Shown here one piece after another: positions 1 to 6,430 of a stretch of 8,485 nt of DNA. Within the stretch, counting starts at the first letter, position 1. Each line of letters opens with the position of its first letter. Position numbers and translations under genes: made by a program. The stretch is from positions 1 to 8,485 of the forward strand of contig JAIXVO010000135.1 of assembly GCA_027482985.1 (NCBI GenBank), read 5' to 3'. This stretch comes from Cyanobacteriota bacterium (GTDB lineage Bacteria; Cyanobacteriota; Cyanobacteriia; Leptolyngbyales; Leptolyngbyaceae). The notes below the pieces were generated by a model that searched no databases, was not told where the DNA came from, and saw only the letters and a list, made by a program, of their open reading frames with translations.

Positions 1-1315
1 ACCCTTTATCGACCTCTCCAACCAGGTGAACAATGTTAGCGATCGCGGTTTGTTAGGGATGACTATTCACCCCGACTTTGGCCGGAACCTGGGTCGCGAC
101 TATGTCTACCTGGCCTACACCTACGATGATCCAGTGGCGACGGCTGGACAGACTGGGCTGGGTGGCCCTGATGAGCGCGGTAATCGGCCTGCTCGGTTAA
201 TGCGAGTCACGGCTAATGCGGCAACGGGTTACACCACCGCGATCGCAGGGAGTGAAGTGATCCTGCTGGGCCGAAATAGTACTTGGGCAAACACCAGCCG
301 ACCTGACGTGGACAGCACCGATAACTTCACCATCCGCCCCTCTGGGGTGGCCAATGGCACAACCATCACTGGCGCAGGGTTGGTTATCGAAGATCCAGAC
401 CCCGCTAACCTGGGTCGCGACTACTTTGCCGAATTTGTCAGAGATGGCAGTGGCAACATTGTCCGCGACGCGAACGGTAATCCCGTGCTGACGGCAGCGA
501 GCGATACTAATTTTCAAAACAACAACAACATCCGCGATTACATCGCCACAGACAGCCAGAGTCACACGATCGGGCAAGTTCGGTTTGGTCCCGATGGCAT
601 GTTATACGTGAGCATTGGGGACGGCACATCCTACAACGGCGTTGACTGGCGTTCGACCCGGATTCAGGATGTAGACAGCCTTTCGGGTAAACTCCTGCGA
701 ATTAACCCCATTACGGGTCAGGGCTTGTCCGATAACCCCTTCTTCAATGGCGATCTAGACAGCAATCGCTCTAAGGTTTGGAGTGTCGGTTTCCGGAATC
801 CCTTCCGCTTTGACTTTCAGCCGACAACAGGGACATCTGTTCCCGTCGCGATCGTTGGGGATGTCGGTTGGACAACCTGGGAAGAAATCAACGTCGCCAC
901 AGCAGGGAGTAACCATGGGTGGCCCTACTTTGAAGGCGTACCACGAAACTTAGGGTACAGCGCTCTACCGCAAGCGCAGGCTTTCTATACCAGTGGACAA
1001 CCGGTCGTATCGCCCCTGATCGCCCGCAACCATGCAGCCGCCGAAAACCCGGATGGCCGATCCACCACTGCCCTGATTATGGGCGACATCTACTCTGGAA
1101 CCACCTTCCCGGCAATTTACAATAACGCCATCTTCTACACGGATGTTCGCCAAGGATTCGTTTACACAACTTTCCGCAATGCCAATGGCAATGTGACTAC
1201 CACCCAGTTGTTTGACAACGTGCCCTTTGTGGTTGATATGGAAATGGGGCCTGATGGCAACATGTACTATGCCAACCTTTTCAACGGCGAGATCGGTCGA
1301 TGGAGACCCGCTTAA
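1..1315 (+). CDS. PQQ-dependent sugar dehydrogenase-like protein, C-terminal part
   Basis: The frame is open from base 2, so the gene starts upstream of the window. The GTG at 26 is internal: the eight codons before it (PFIDLSNQ) continue the family motif that leads into RGLLGMTIHPDFG. About 437 residues are visible. They match the glucose/sorbosone dehydrogenase beta-propeller, in which PQQ-dependent enzymes oxidise sugars, usually in the periplasm. Seen motifs are SHTIGQVRFGPDGMLYVSIGD (His codon at 563-565, the likely equivalent of the catalytic His of soluble glucose dehydrogenase), LSGKLLRINP, VWSVGFRNPFRFDF, a GDVGWTTWEEIN blade and SNHGWPYFEG. An Asn/Asp-rich insertion lies at about 290-540. 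The protein ends in a final propeller strand (GEIGRWRP) with no extra domain. The N-terminus and any export signal are outside the window. Substrate and true PQQ use cannot be told; some relatives are only propeller modules of larger proteins. Confidence 0.88.
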   Translation, partial: PFIDLSNQVNNVSDRGLLGMTIHPDFGRNLGRDYVYLAYTYDDPVATAGQTGLGGPDERGNRPARLMRVTANAATGYTTAIAGSEVILLGRNSTWANTSRPDVDSTDNFTIRPSGVANGTTITGAGLVIEDPDPANLGRDYFAEFVRDGSGNIVRDANGNPVLTAASDTNFQNNNNIRDYIATDSQSHTIGQVRFGPDGMLYVSIGDGTSYNGVDWRSTRIQDVDSLSGKLLRINPITGQGLSDNPFFNGDLDSNRSKVWSVGFRNPFRFDFQPTTGTSVPVAIVGDVGWTTWEEINVATAGSNHGWPYFEGVPRNLGYSALPQAQAFYTSGQPVVSPLIARNHAAAENPDGRSTTALIMGDIYSGTTFPAIYNNAIFYTDVRQGFVYTTFRNANGNVTTTQLFDNVPFVVDMEMGPDGNMYYANLFNGEIGRWRPA

Positions 1316-1322
1316 ATCCAGA

Positions 1323-1345
1323 CCGGCATCAGTGCTGATTGCCGG
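1323..1345 (+). terminator. Possible terminator hairpin after the dehydrogenase gene
   Basis: CCGGCATCA (1323-1331) pairs with TGA-T-TGCCGG (1336-1345) around a GTGC loop, with T1339 bulged. It begins 8 bp after the stop codon. No T-run follows, so it would be a weak or factor-assisted terminator, or only an mRNA 3' end structure. Confidence 0.4.
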
Positions 1346-1358
1346 ATCAATTGCTACC

Positions 1359-1433
1359 GTAGGTTGAGTTGAACACGATGCACCCCAATGCCAACCATGG
1401 TTCTGTTGGATTCCGCTAGTGTTAACTCAACCT
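1359..1433. repeat. Head-to-head pair of degenerate GTAGGTTG-type dispersed repeats
   Basis: GTAGGTTGAGTTGAACAC (1359-1376) and GTGTTAACTCAACCT (1419-1433) are inverted repeats, 15 bp each apart from one extra G at 1371. Each half also looks like a decayed copy of a short palindromic element common in cyanobacterial intergenic DNA (GTAGGTTGGGTTG ... AACCCAAC). The left copy runs forward to about 1392 and the right copy runs backward from TGTTGGA at 1404. The inversion is seen directly; the family identity is from memory. Confidence 0.6.
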
Positions 1434-1467
1434 CCGCATGTAGCAGTATTGCCGTTGTGTGCGTCAA

Positions 1468-1495
1468 GCCCCGCATGCCTAGGGTCATGCGGGGC
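1468..1495. repeat. Perfect 10-bp stem-loop upstream of argJ
   Basis: GCCCCGCATG (1468-1477) is the exact reverse complement of CATGCGGGGC (1486-1495), with an 8-base spacer CCTAGGGT. Neither strand has a T-run beside it. It lies about 75 bp upstream of the argJ -10 box, so it should not be part of the argJ transcript from that promoter. It may end transcription from upstream or bind a protein. Confidence 0.55.
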
Positions 1496-1570
1496 AACTG
1501 TGGGTGGGTGCCCCCCGCTGCATGCCATCACGATTCCTGTGGCAATCGTCTAATCCGCCAATTCCCCTGT

Positions 1571-1576
1571 TATAAT
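1571..1576 (+). promoter_or_regulatory. argJ promoter, -10 box
   Basis: A consensus TATAAT lies 32 bp before the chosen argJ start. No convincing -35 box is seen at 16-18 bp spacing. Transcription from about 1583 would give a leader of about 26 bases to the ATG at 1609, but only about 14 to the ATG at 1597. Confidence 0.55.
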
Positions 1577-1608
1577 CCCCTCGCAAATGGCATTGGATGG
1601 AGAAGCTC

Positions 1609-2850
1609 ATGGCAGATTGGCAAGTTGTGCCGGGTGGGGTGACGGCCCCCAAAGGCTACCAGGCGGCGGGGATTACAGCAGGCTTAAAACCATCAGGATT
1701 GCCGGACCTGGCGTTAATCGTCTCGAATGTGGAGGCGATCGCGGCGGGGGTCTTCACCACCAGCGTCGTGCGGGCGGCTTGCGTGGATTACTGTCGCGAA
1801 CGACTGCGTAACAAGTCAACGGCACGGGCGATTCTCTGCAATGCGGGACAGGCGAATGCGGCGACGGGCGAACAGGGGATGATCGATGCGATCGAATCGG
1901 CGCAGGCACTCAGTCAGGCGTTGGGCGTGTCTTCTGATCTGGTGCTGCTGGCTTCCACGGGCGTGATTGGGCAGCGGATCAAAATGGACATCCTCAAAGC
2001 CGGATTACCCCAACTCGTCGGCGCTTTGTCGGAAACGGGCGCCGAGGCAGCGGCGAAAGCGATTTGCACGACGGATACCGTGACCAAAGCGATCGCCCTG
2101 GAAACGACGATCGATGGGCGACCCGTCCGCATTGGCGGAATGTGTAAAGGGGCGGGTATGATCCATCCCAACATGGCGACGATGCTGGGCTTTGTGACGT
2201 GCGATGCGGCCGTGTCCCCCCAGCTCTGGCAGGCGATGTTGAGTCGAGCGGTGGATAAAAGCTTTAACCAGATTACGGTGGATGGCGACACCAGCACGAA
2301 TGACACGGTATTGGCGTTGGCGAATGGCGAGTCGCGCACCCCTGCTATTACTGAAATGGATGCAGATGCCGAACAACTCGAAGCGATGTTGACGGCGGTG
2401 TGTATCCATCTGGCGAAGGCGATCGCACGGGATGGCGAAGGCGCAACTTGCTTGATCGAAGTCCAGGTGACGGGTGCCGATACGGATGAAGATGCGCGGA
2501 AAGTGGCGCGGACGATCGCAGGTTCTTCCCTGGTGAAGTCGGCGATTTTTGGGCGCGATCCCAACTGGGGGCGGATTGCTGGTGCTGCTGGACGCGCCGG
2601 GGTGTTGTTCAACCAGGAAGAACTCCAAATCAAGCTGGGCGACTTTTTGATGATGGCGCAGGGGCAACCCCAACCCTTCGATCGCCAGGCGGCAAATGCC
2701 TATCTGCAACAGGCGAGCGAGGGAGCTTACCTGGAAGCGGACACGGTGCTGATCTCGGTATCGGTCGGTGGCGGGACGGGCACGGGCACCGCTTGGGGCT
2801 GTGACCTGAGTTACGATTACGTCAAAATTAATGCGGAATACACCACTTGA
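1609..2850 (+). CDS. argJ: Glutamate N-acetyltransferase / ornithine acetyltransferase ArgJ
   Basis: ArgJ moves the acetyl group from N-acetylornithine to glutamate, releasing ornithine and closing the acetyl cycle of arginine synthesis in the cytoplasm. Some ArgJ proteins also use acetyl-CoA to start the pathway; sequence alone does not decide this. Family motifs are VPGGVTAPKG near the N-terminus, NAGQANAATG at residues 78-87, and KGAGMIHPNMATML with the self-cleavage site between Ala190 and Thr191 (codon 2179-2181). Thr191 becomes the N-terminal nucleophile of the beta chain. The C-terminus SYDYVKINAEYTT is typical, and 413 aa is a normal length. ATG 1609 is preferred over in-frame ATG 1597 because GGAG at 1599-1602 sits 6 bases before it and homologues begin MADWQVVPGG. 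Only 9 bp separate it from the downstream acetyltransferase, so the two are probably cotranscribed. Confidence 0.97.
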   Translation: MADWQVVPGGVTAPKGYQAAGITAGLKPSGLPDLALIVSNVEAIAAGVFTTSVVRAACVDYCRERLRNKSTARAILCNAGQANAATGEQGMIDAIESAQALSQALGVSSDLVLLASTGVIGQRIKMDILKAGLPQLVGALSETGAEAAAKAICTTDTVTKAIALETTIDGRPVRIGGMCKGAGMIHPNMATMLGFVTCDAAVSPQLWQAMLSRAVDKSFNQITVDGDTSTNDTVLALANGESRTPAITEMDADAEQLEAMLTAVCIHLAKAIARDGEGATCLIEVQVTGADTDEDARKVARTIAGSSLVKSAIFGRDPNWGRIAGAAGRAGVLFNQEELQIKLGDFLMMAQGQPQPFDRQAANAYLQQASEGAYLEADTVLISVSVGGGTGTGTAWGCDLSYDYVKINAEYTT

Positions 2851-2859
2851 GCCGGTGAC

Positions 2860-4113
2860 ATGACGGATTCTGATTTTCTGTTTCGGTTGGCAGAGGAGCG
2901 CGATCGCACGGCTCTGCTCAACCTGGTGCGGCTATCTTTTGCCCCGATGAGTTCCCTGACAGAGCTGGAACAAACATTCGGCGATCGCCCGATCAATCCG
3001 GTGGGGCGGCAGGATTGGGTGGTGGTGAATCCGCACCAAAAACTGGTTGCCTGTTATCGGCAATTTGCCTATGACCTCAACTTTGCAGGCGCGACCTTCA
3101 AAATGGCAGGCGTGGGGGCGGTGTCCGTCGGGATTCCCTACCGGGGGCAGGGGATTGCCCGCTGGATGCTGACCCAAGCGCTGAAGGACTATCGCGAAAC
3201 CGGGTTTTTGCTGTCGATGCTGTATCCCTTTCGGCACAGCTTTTATCGCAAATTGGGGTGGGCGCGGGTAGGGGAGACCCATCAATATCGGGTGTCCTCG
3301 CAACATGTGCCGCTGTTCAATGAGCGATCGCGGATCACGGCCTACCATCCCGCTCAGGAAACCGACATCCAGCGGCTTTACCACGAGCGGGTCAGCCACC
3401 ATAACGGCTGGCTCTATCGTCACCCCTGGCAATGGGAAGCCTTTTTCAAGCCCAAAGCTGGCCGCGAACTCTATGTTTATCGGGAAGGGGAAGCGGTGTT
3501 GGGCTACGCCGTCCTGGAGTTTACCGAACTCGAACCGGAAAAAACTCAACTGGCAGTGAAAGTGCGCGAGTGGGTGGCCGCAACTCCGGCGGCATACCGC
3601 GGGCTGGTGGGCTTTCTCGGCTCCCTCCGCGATCAAGTCACGACCGTTATCTGGAACACCTTCCCCGACGATCCCTTCCCCCACCTCCTGCAAGAACAAC
3701 GGATCGATCCCGCCCTCACCACCCCACCCCTGCTGCTGGATTTCATGGTGCCCTTCGGCGCGATCGCGGGTGGCTTCATGTGGCGCTTAGTCAATCCCCA
3801 AGCCGCGATCGCCCGTCGCTCGATTCCCTCAGTTTCCCCCTTTGCCCTCACCTTCCAACTCACCGACCCCGTGTTTGGAGCCGACCAATTCACCGTGGAA
3901 TTCGCCGGCAGCAAAATGCAAATCGCCACCCAACCCACTGCCAATATCCTCAAAACCTCCGTCGATCATCTGGCCGAGTTGTTCAGCGGCACCCGGCGAT
4001 CGCGCCAACTCCACTGGACGGGCGAACTGGAGTTAGAAGGCGACGAAACGTTACTCGATCAACTTGATGCAGCTTGGGCAACCGCCCTGCCGTTTTGTTG
4101 GGATGCGTTTTAG
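2860..4113 (+). CDS. Eis-like GNAT family N-acetyltransferase with C-terminal SCP2-like domain
   Basis: At 417 aa it has the Eis plan: an N-terminal GNAT domain (about 5-145), a second degenerate GNAT-like domain (about 150-295) and a C-terminal sterol-carrier-protein-like domain (about 300-417). The acetyl-CoA loop is VGIPYRGQGIARWM at about 90-103. Tyr129 in FYRKLGW fits the general-acid Tyr of Eis (Tyr126 in the mycobacterial enzyme). The chain ends in Phe, as in Eis enzymes whose terminal carboxylate acts as base. Mycobacterial Eis acetylates lysines and aminoglycosides; the substrate here is unknown. The start lies 9 bp after the argJ stop with only a weak GGTG before it, which suggests translational coupling. 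Codon and HIP1 content match the neighbours. Domain borders after the first GNAT domain are inferred from length and family knowledge. Confidence 0.85.
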   Translation: MTDSDFLFRLAEERDRTALLNLVRLSFAPMSSLTELEQTFGDRPINPVGRQDWVVVNPHQKLVACYRQFAYDLNFAGATFKMAGVGAVSVGIPYRGQGIARWMLTQALKDYRETGFLLSMLYPFRHSFYRKLGWARVGETHQYRVSSQHVPLFNERSRITAYHPAQETDIQRLYHERVSHHNGWLYRHPWQWEAFFKPKAGRELYVYREGEAVLGYAVLEFTELEPEKTQLAVKVREWVAATPAAYRGLVGFLGSLRDQVTTVIWNTFPDDPFPHLLQEQRIDPALTTPPLLLDFMVPFGAIAGGFMWRLVNPQAAIARRSIPSVSPFALTFQLTDPVFGADQFTVEFAGSKMQIATQPTANILKTSVDHLAELFSGTRRSRQLHWTGELELEGDETLLDQLDAAWATALPFCWDAF

Positions 4114-4312
4114 AAGAGAGGAATGGGGAGGGAGGAAAAGGGAGGAGACAGAAGCCAGGAGGCAGGAGGCAGGAGCAGAATTTAGAACCCAGAAAATTGA
4201 CACACCCAAATTATGAGCGTTCTGTCAATCCGTTTTTCTGACTGATGACTCCTCCCGCTTTCTCCTGACTCCTGACTTCTAACTCCTGACTCCTGACTCC
4301 TATTTCCTCCCC
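4114..4312. repeat. Inverted heptamer arrays forming a long imperfect hairpin
   Basis: This fills the gap between two converging genes. The left arm (about 4120-4176) is purine-rich and contains three CAGGAGG/C heptamers at 4156-4176. The right arm (about 4246-4312) is pyrimidine-rich, with six heptamer-register units at 4262-4303 (CTCCTGA twice, CTTCTAA, CTCCTGA twice, CTCCTAT). Reversed, the right arm matches the left in blocks such as GGGAGGAAA and AGAAG-CAGGAG-CAGGAG. An inner stem sits at the centre. The gap may end transcription from both sides. The heptamers resemble the short tandemly repeated repetitive sequences known from cyanobacteria. Confidence 0.8.
4190..4240. terminator. Inner stem-loop at the centre of the heptamer gap, possible two-way terminator
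   Basis: CAGAAAATTGACA (4190-4202) pairs with TGTCAAT (4223-4229) and, after a CCG(T) bulge, with TTTTCTG (4234-4240). The loop is about 20 bases. A five-T run at 4233-4237 lies within the right arm and an A-run within the left, so both strands have some terminator character, though not the standard form. Confidence 0.4.
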
Positions 4313-4726
4313 CTAAATCGCTCGATTCGAATCCACTTTCACGGTCCAATCGGTGATGTTCGCACTACTGGTGACCGTGACGATGGTTTCCTGGGTGGGG
4401 GTTTGGAAGCCGGGTGTGCCACCCATGACGGTGAAGGTCCAACTGCCGTTGCCGTTATCTTTGCAAGGGGCGATCGACACGGGGCCGTGCATGTTAGCAG
4501 CGGCTTGATACTTGGCGAGACCGCCATTCGCGGCTTCGGCGGCTTGGCGAGCTAGATTTTTGGCGCGTCCCAGGGCGTTAATTTGAGCGGTGGCATCAGC
4601 AGCGGCGATCGCGTTCACGGCACACTCTGACACTTCACCTGATTGGGCGCTGGCAGGAGACAGATGCAGCGTCAACGCCACAGCACTCATACTCATCACC
4701 GCCAAAGTTTGAATGATTACTTGCAT
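4313..4726 (-). CDS. Small exported protein of unknown function
   Basis: I do not recognise a named family. The 137-aa product begins with a signal peptide: a hydrophobic stretch at about 4-22 and a likely cleavage after ASA (residue 27), giving a mature protein of about 110 aa. The mature part has an Ala-rich helical stretch (about 36-78, with ALGRAKNLARQAAE), then a Gly/Thr-rich, probably beta-strand part (NGNGSWTFTVMGGTPG). Two cysteines, Cys35 and Cys88, could form a disulfide in the periplasm. ATG 4726 is preferred over the further upstream ATG at 4783: GGGAG lies 8 bases before it, and the longer form puts a polar stretch ahead of the signal peptide. It converges with the Eis-like gene across the heptamer hairpin. 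Confidence 0.75.
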   Translation of the reverse strand: MQVIIQTLAVMSMSAVALTLHLSPASAQSGEVSECAVNAIAAADATAQINALGRAKNLARQAAEAANGGLAKYQAAANMHGPVSIAPCKDNGNGSWTFTVMGGTPGFQTPTQETIVTVTSSANITDWTVKVDSNRAI

Positions 4727-4758
4727 CTCACACGCTCCCAATTGATCGGTTTGTTTGT

Positions 4759-4767
4759 AATCTACCA
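4759..4767 (-). promoter_or_regulatory. Possible extended -10 promoter of the exported-protein gene
   Basis: On the minus strand the bases read TGGTAGATT, an extended -10 form (TG-n-TAGATT) about 32 bp before the ATG at 4726. No clear -35 box is seen. Confidence 0.3.
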
Positions 4768-4842
4768 GGCTTATTTCTACCATCAGTCCACTAATAGGTA
4801 GAGATTTTCGCTAGAAATATCAATAATTTTCTCAATGCTGCA

Positions 4843-4883
4843 TGGGGAGCGGGACTGCTACACGGTTTGCCCCACTCCCCACT
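4843..4883. repeat. CCCCACT heptamers and inverted repeat between divergent genes
   Basis: Two adjacent CCCCACT heptamers occupy 4870-4883. TGGGGAG (4843-4849) is the reverse complement of CTCCCCA (4875-4881), with GGG (4851-4853) and CCC inside adding to a possible stem. The same heptamer recurs at 7456-7470. Confidence 0.55.
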
Positions 4884-4908
4884 GCCCGATCGCCCCCTTC
4901 ACCCCAAG

Positions 4909-4957
4909 TGTGATAATCTGTCACAGGATTGACGAATGTTTACGATTCAAGTGCAAT
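4909..4957 (+). promoter_or_regulatory. Candidate promoters for the DUF4330 gene
   Basis: Two candidates are seen. One is an extended -10, TGTGATAAT, at 4909-4917. The other is TTGACG (4929-4934), 17 bases, then TGCAAT (4952-4957). Leaders would be about 90 and 50 bases. The sequence does not show which is used. Confidence 0.35.
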
Positions 4958-5014
4958 CGGGTTCGCTAAACTATGTAGCACTTGAGCGATCGCGCGGGTA
5001 AAGAGGTAAGAGAA

Positions 5015-5548
5015 ATGGCAATCATTGATTCCCAGGGACGGCTATTTGGCAAGGTCAATCTCCTTGATCTGGGGGCGGCACTGGTGATTTTGTTGGTGTT
5101 GTTTGGCATCTTTGTGTTTCCGGGCGCGTCTGGGTCAGTGGCACAAAGCAATACGACGACGAAACCAGTGGAAGTGGAAGTGGTCGTCCGGGTGGCAGCA
5201 CAAAATACGGACGCGTTGCTCAAACCGGGTGAAAAGACGAGCATCATCATCCGGAATCAGCCCTTTGGGGAAATCAAAATTAAATCGGTGAAGCCGCTGC
5301 CAGATAACGTTTACGTGCCGCTGGAAAATGGCAGTGTGAAGTACACGCCTGATCCGCGCCCGGAAGTTGCCCTCAGCCGCAATTTGCTGGTGGTGTTGGA
5401 AGGGAACGCTCAGATCACCAGTAACGGTCCCGTATTGGGCAATAACAAAATTAAGATTGGTACGCCGATTGAGTTGGAAGGCTTTAAGTACAACTTTACA
5501 AACTTGAATGTGCGCGACATTCGCATCCTAGACGAGAAGCAGGCTTAG
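5015..5548 (+). CDS. DUF4330 domain membrane-anchored protein
   Basis: The 177-aa product matches the DUF4330 family, which is frequent in cyanobacteria and has no known function. The N-terminus MAIIDSQGRLFGKVNLLDLG is characteristic. One membrane segment follows (about 16-36, AALVILLVLFGIFVFPG). The rest (about 50-177) is polar and probably beta-rich, with repeated Val/Ile strands such as VEVEVVVRV. A short cytoplasmic N-terminus and an extracytoplasmic C-terminal domain are likely. ATG 5015 is preferred over the TTG at 4982: GAGG at 5003-5006 lies 8 bases before it, and the extra residues would come from a HIP1-rich leader. Its last 21 bp overlap the 3' end of the hydrolase-fold gene on the other strand. 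Neighbours give no clue to its role. Confidence 0.85.
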   Translation: MAIIDSQGRLFGKVNLLDLGAALVILLVLFGIFVFPGASGSVAQSNTTTKPVEVEVVVRVAAQNTDALLKPGEKTSIIIRNQPFGEIKIKSVKPLPDNVYVPLENGSVKYTPDPRPEVALSRNLLVVLEGNAQITSNGPVLGNNKIKIGTPIELEGFKYNFTNLNVRDIRILDEKQA

Positions 5549-6430
5549 ATAGCGCTGAATCAGGGCGATCGCGATCGCGGGTTCTTCCAGTTGCGGGGTC
5601 AGCCCGACATCTTCTAACACTTGAAACACCCGCACGGCTTGCGGATTCAGATCTGCTAGCCGTTGACCCGTTTCAGGGGTGGTAAATTGCGCTTTTGCCC
5701 CCCAAATGATCGCCGTGGGGACAGTCAGCTTCGGCAGTTCCAACGCCAGATCAAAACACAAATCGCCCCGCACAAAGGACAGGGCGGCATACTCGGCATT
5801 CGGTTGTTGCGCTGACTCCAAATAAGCTTCCACCAATTCGGGAAAGATGCGCTCTGGTCGCGCAAATTGCCGTTGTTCTAAAAAGTTACGAATGCCCTCA
5901 CGAGTGGCAATCCCAACGCTGTAGATCAGGCGATCGAGAAACGGGACGCTGACCAGGCTGGCAAAGAAATTGTTTTGCCGATAGTCTCTGCCAAAGTCAG
6001 CCAGTCCGGAGGGAATGGTCAGAATCAGGCATTGAAACAAATCAGGACGGGCGATCGCGGCTTTGATCGTGAACGCTGCCGTCAGGGACGAAGCCACCAC
6101 GGGCACCGGAGCGGTACAGGTGCGTTCCAGAAACTCAATAATGTTGGTAACGTAATCCTCGACTTGGTAATTGCGGGCGGGGTGATCCGATCGCCCCCAG
6201 CCGATTAAATCCGGTGCCAACACGCGATGAGAAAGAGCAAACGCCGGATACACTTTCGACCATTCATAGGCCGACGAGCCACCCCCGAAGCCATGCAAAA
6301 ATACCACACTGGCGGGCGATTCAGCCGCTAGCATGGATTCCGGCAGGTAGTAGACTAGGCGACCCAAGGAGGTCATCACCGATTGTTGACAAAATCCCGG
6401 TGGCATCAACATGGCTGTCTCTAACGCCAT
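5528..6430 (-). CDS. Alpha/beta hydrolase-fold protein with degenerate catalytic triad
   Basis: The 300-aa product has the alpha/beta hydrolase pattern: VVFLHGFGGGSSAYEW (42-57, oxyanion-hole loop), VLAPDLIGWGRSD (70-82), a nucleophile elbow VVASSLTAAF (111-120) and a late strand AIIWGAKAQF (240-249). The elbow reads A-S-S-L-T instead of G-x-S-x-G, with Ser115 as the possible nucleophile. The usual GEKD Asp position is Ala247, and the usual His in the GH-x-P-x-x-E motif is Leu277 (GLTPQLEEP). By these alignments the Asp and His of the triad are missing, so it may be a non-enzymatic relative or use other residues. I have the impression that related cyanobacterial proteins share these changes, which would mean a family trait and not decay. 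Its ATG lies inside the end of the phasin-like gene (10-bp overlap), so the two form an operon. No membrane segment is obvious. Confidence 0.88.
   Translation of the reverse strand: MALETAMLMPPGFCQQSVMTSLGRLVYYLPESMLAAESPASVVFLHGFGGGSSAYEWSKVYPAFALSHRVLAPDLIGWGRSDHPARNYQVEDYVTNIIEFLERTCTAPVPVVASSLTAAFTIKAAIARPDLFQCLILTIPSGLADFGRDYRQNNFFASLVSVPFLDRLIYSVGIATREGIRNFLEQRQFARPERIFPELVEAYLESAQQPNAEYAALSFVRGDLCFDLALELPKLTVPTAIIWGAKAQFTTPETGQRLADLNPQAVRVFQVLEDVGLTPQLEEPAIAIALIQRYLSLLLV

Noticed and set aside
1914..2709. Two long open frames on the minus strand opposite argJ
   Set aside because: They lie wholly opposite a clear argJ, have Arg/Ser/Pro-rich sequence with no family character, and no ribosome site. 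They are shadows of a GC-rich gene.
2932..3699. 255-codon open frame on the minus strand opposite the Eis-like gene
   Set aside because: It is opposite a well-supported acetyltransferase gene and its product shows no recognisable motif.
4114..4312. CRISPR array
   Set aside because: The repeats are 7 bp, contiguous and without spacers. They are tandem heptamers, not CRISPR units.
4909..4925. CRP-like palindrome TGTGA-7 bases-TCACA
   Set aside because: The Crp consensus has a 6-base spacer; here it is 7. It also overlaps a candidate -10 box, so the match may be chance. It does not fit the NtcA pattern GTA-8-TAC either.
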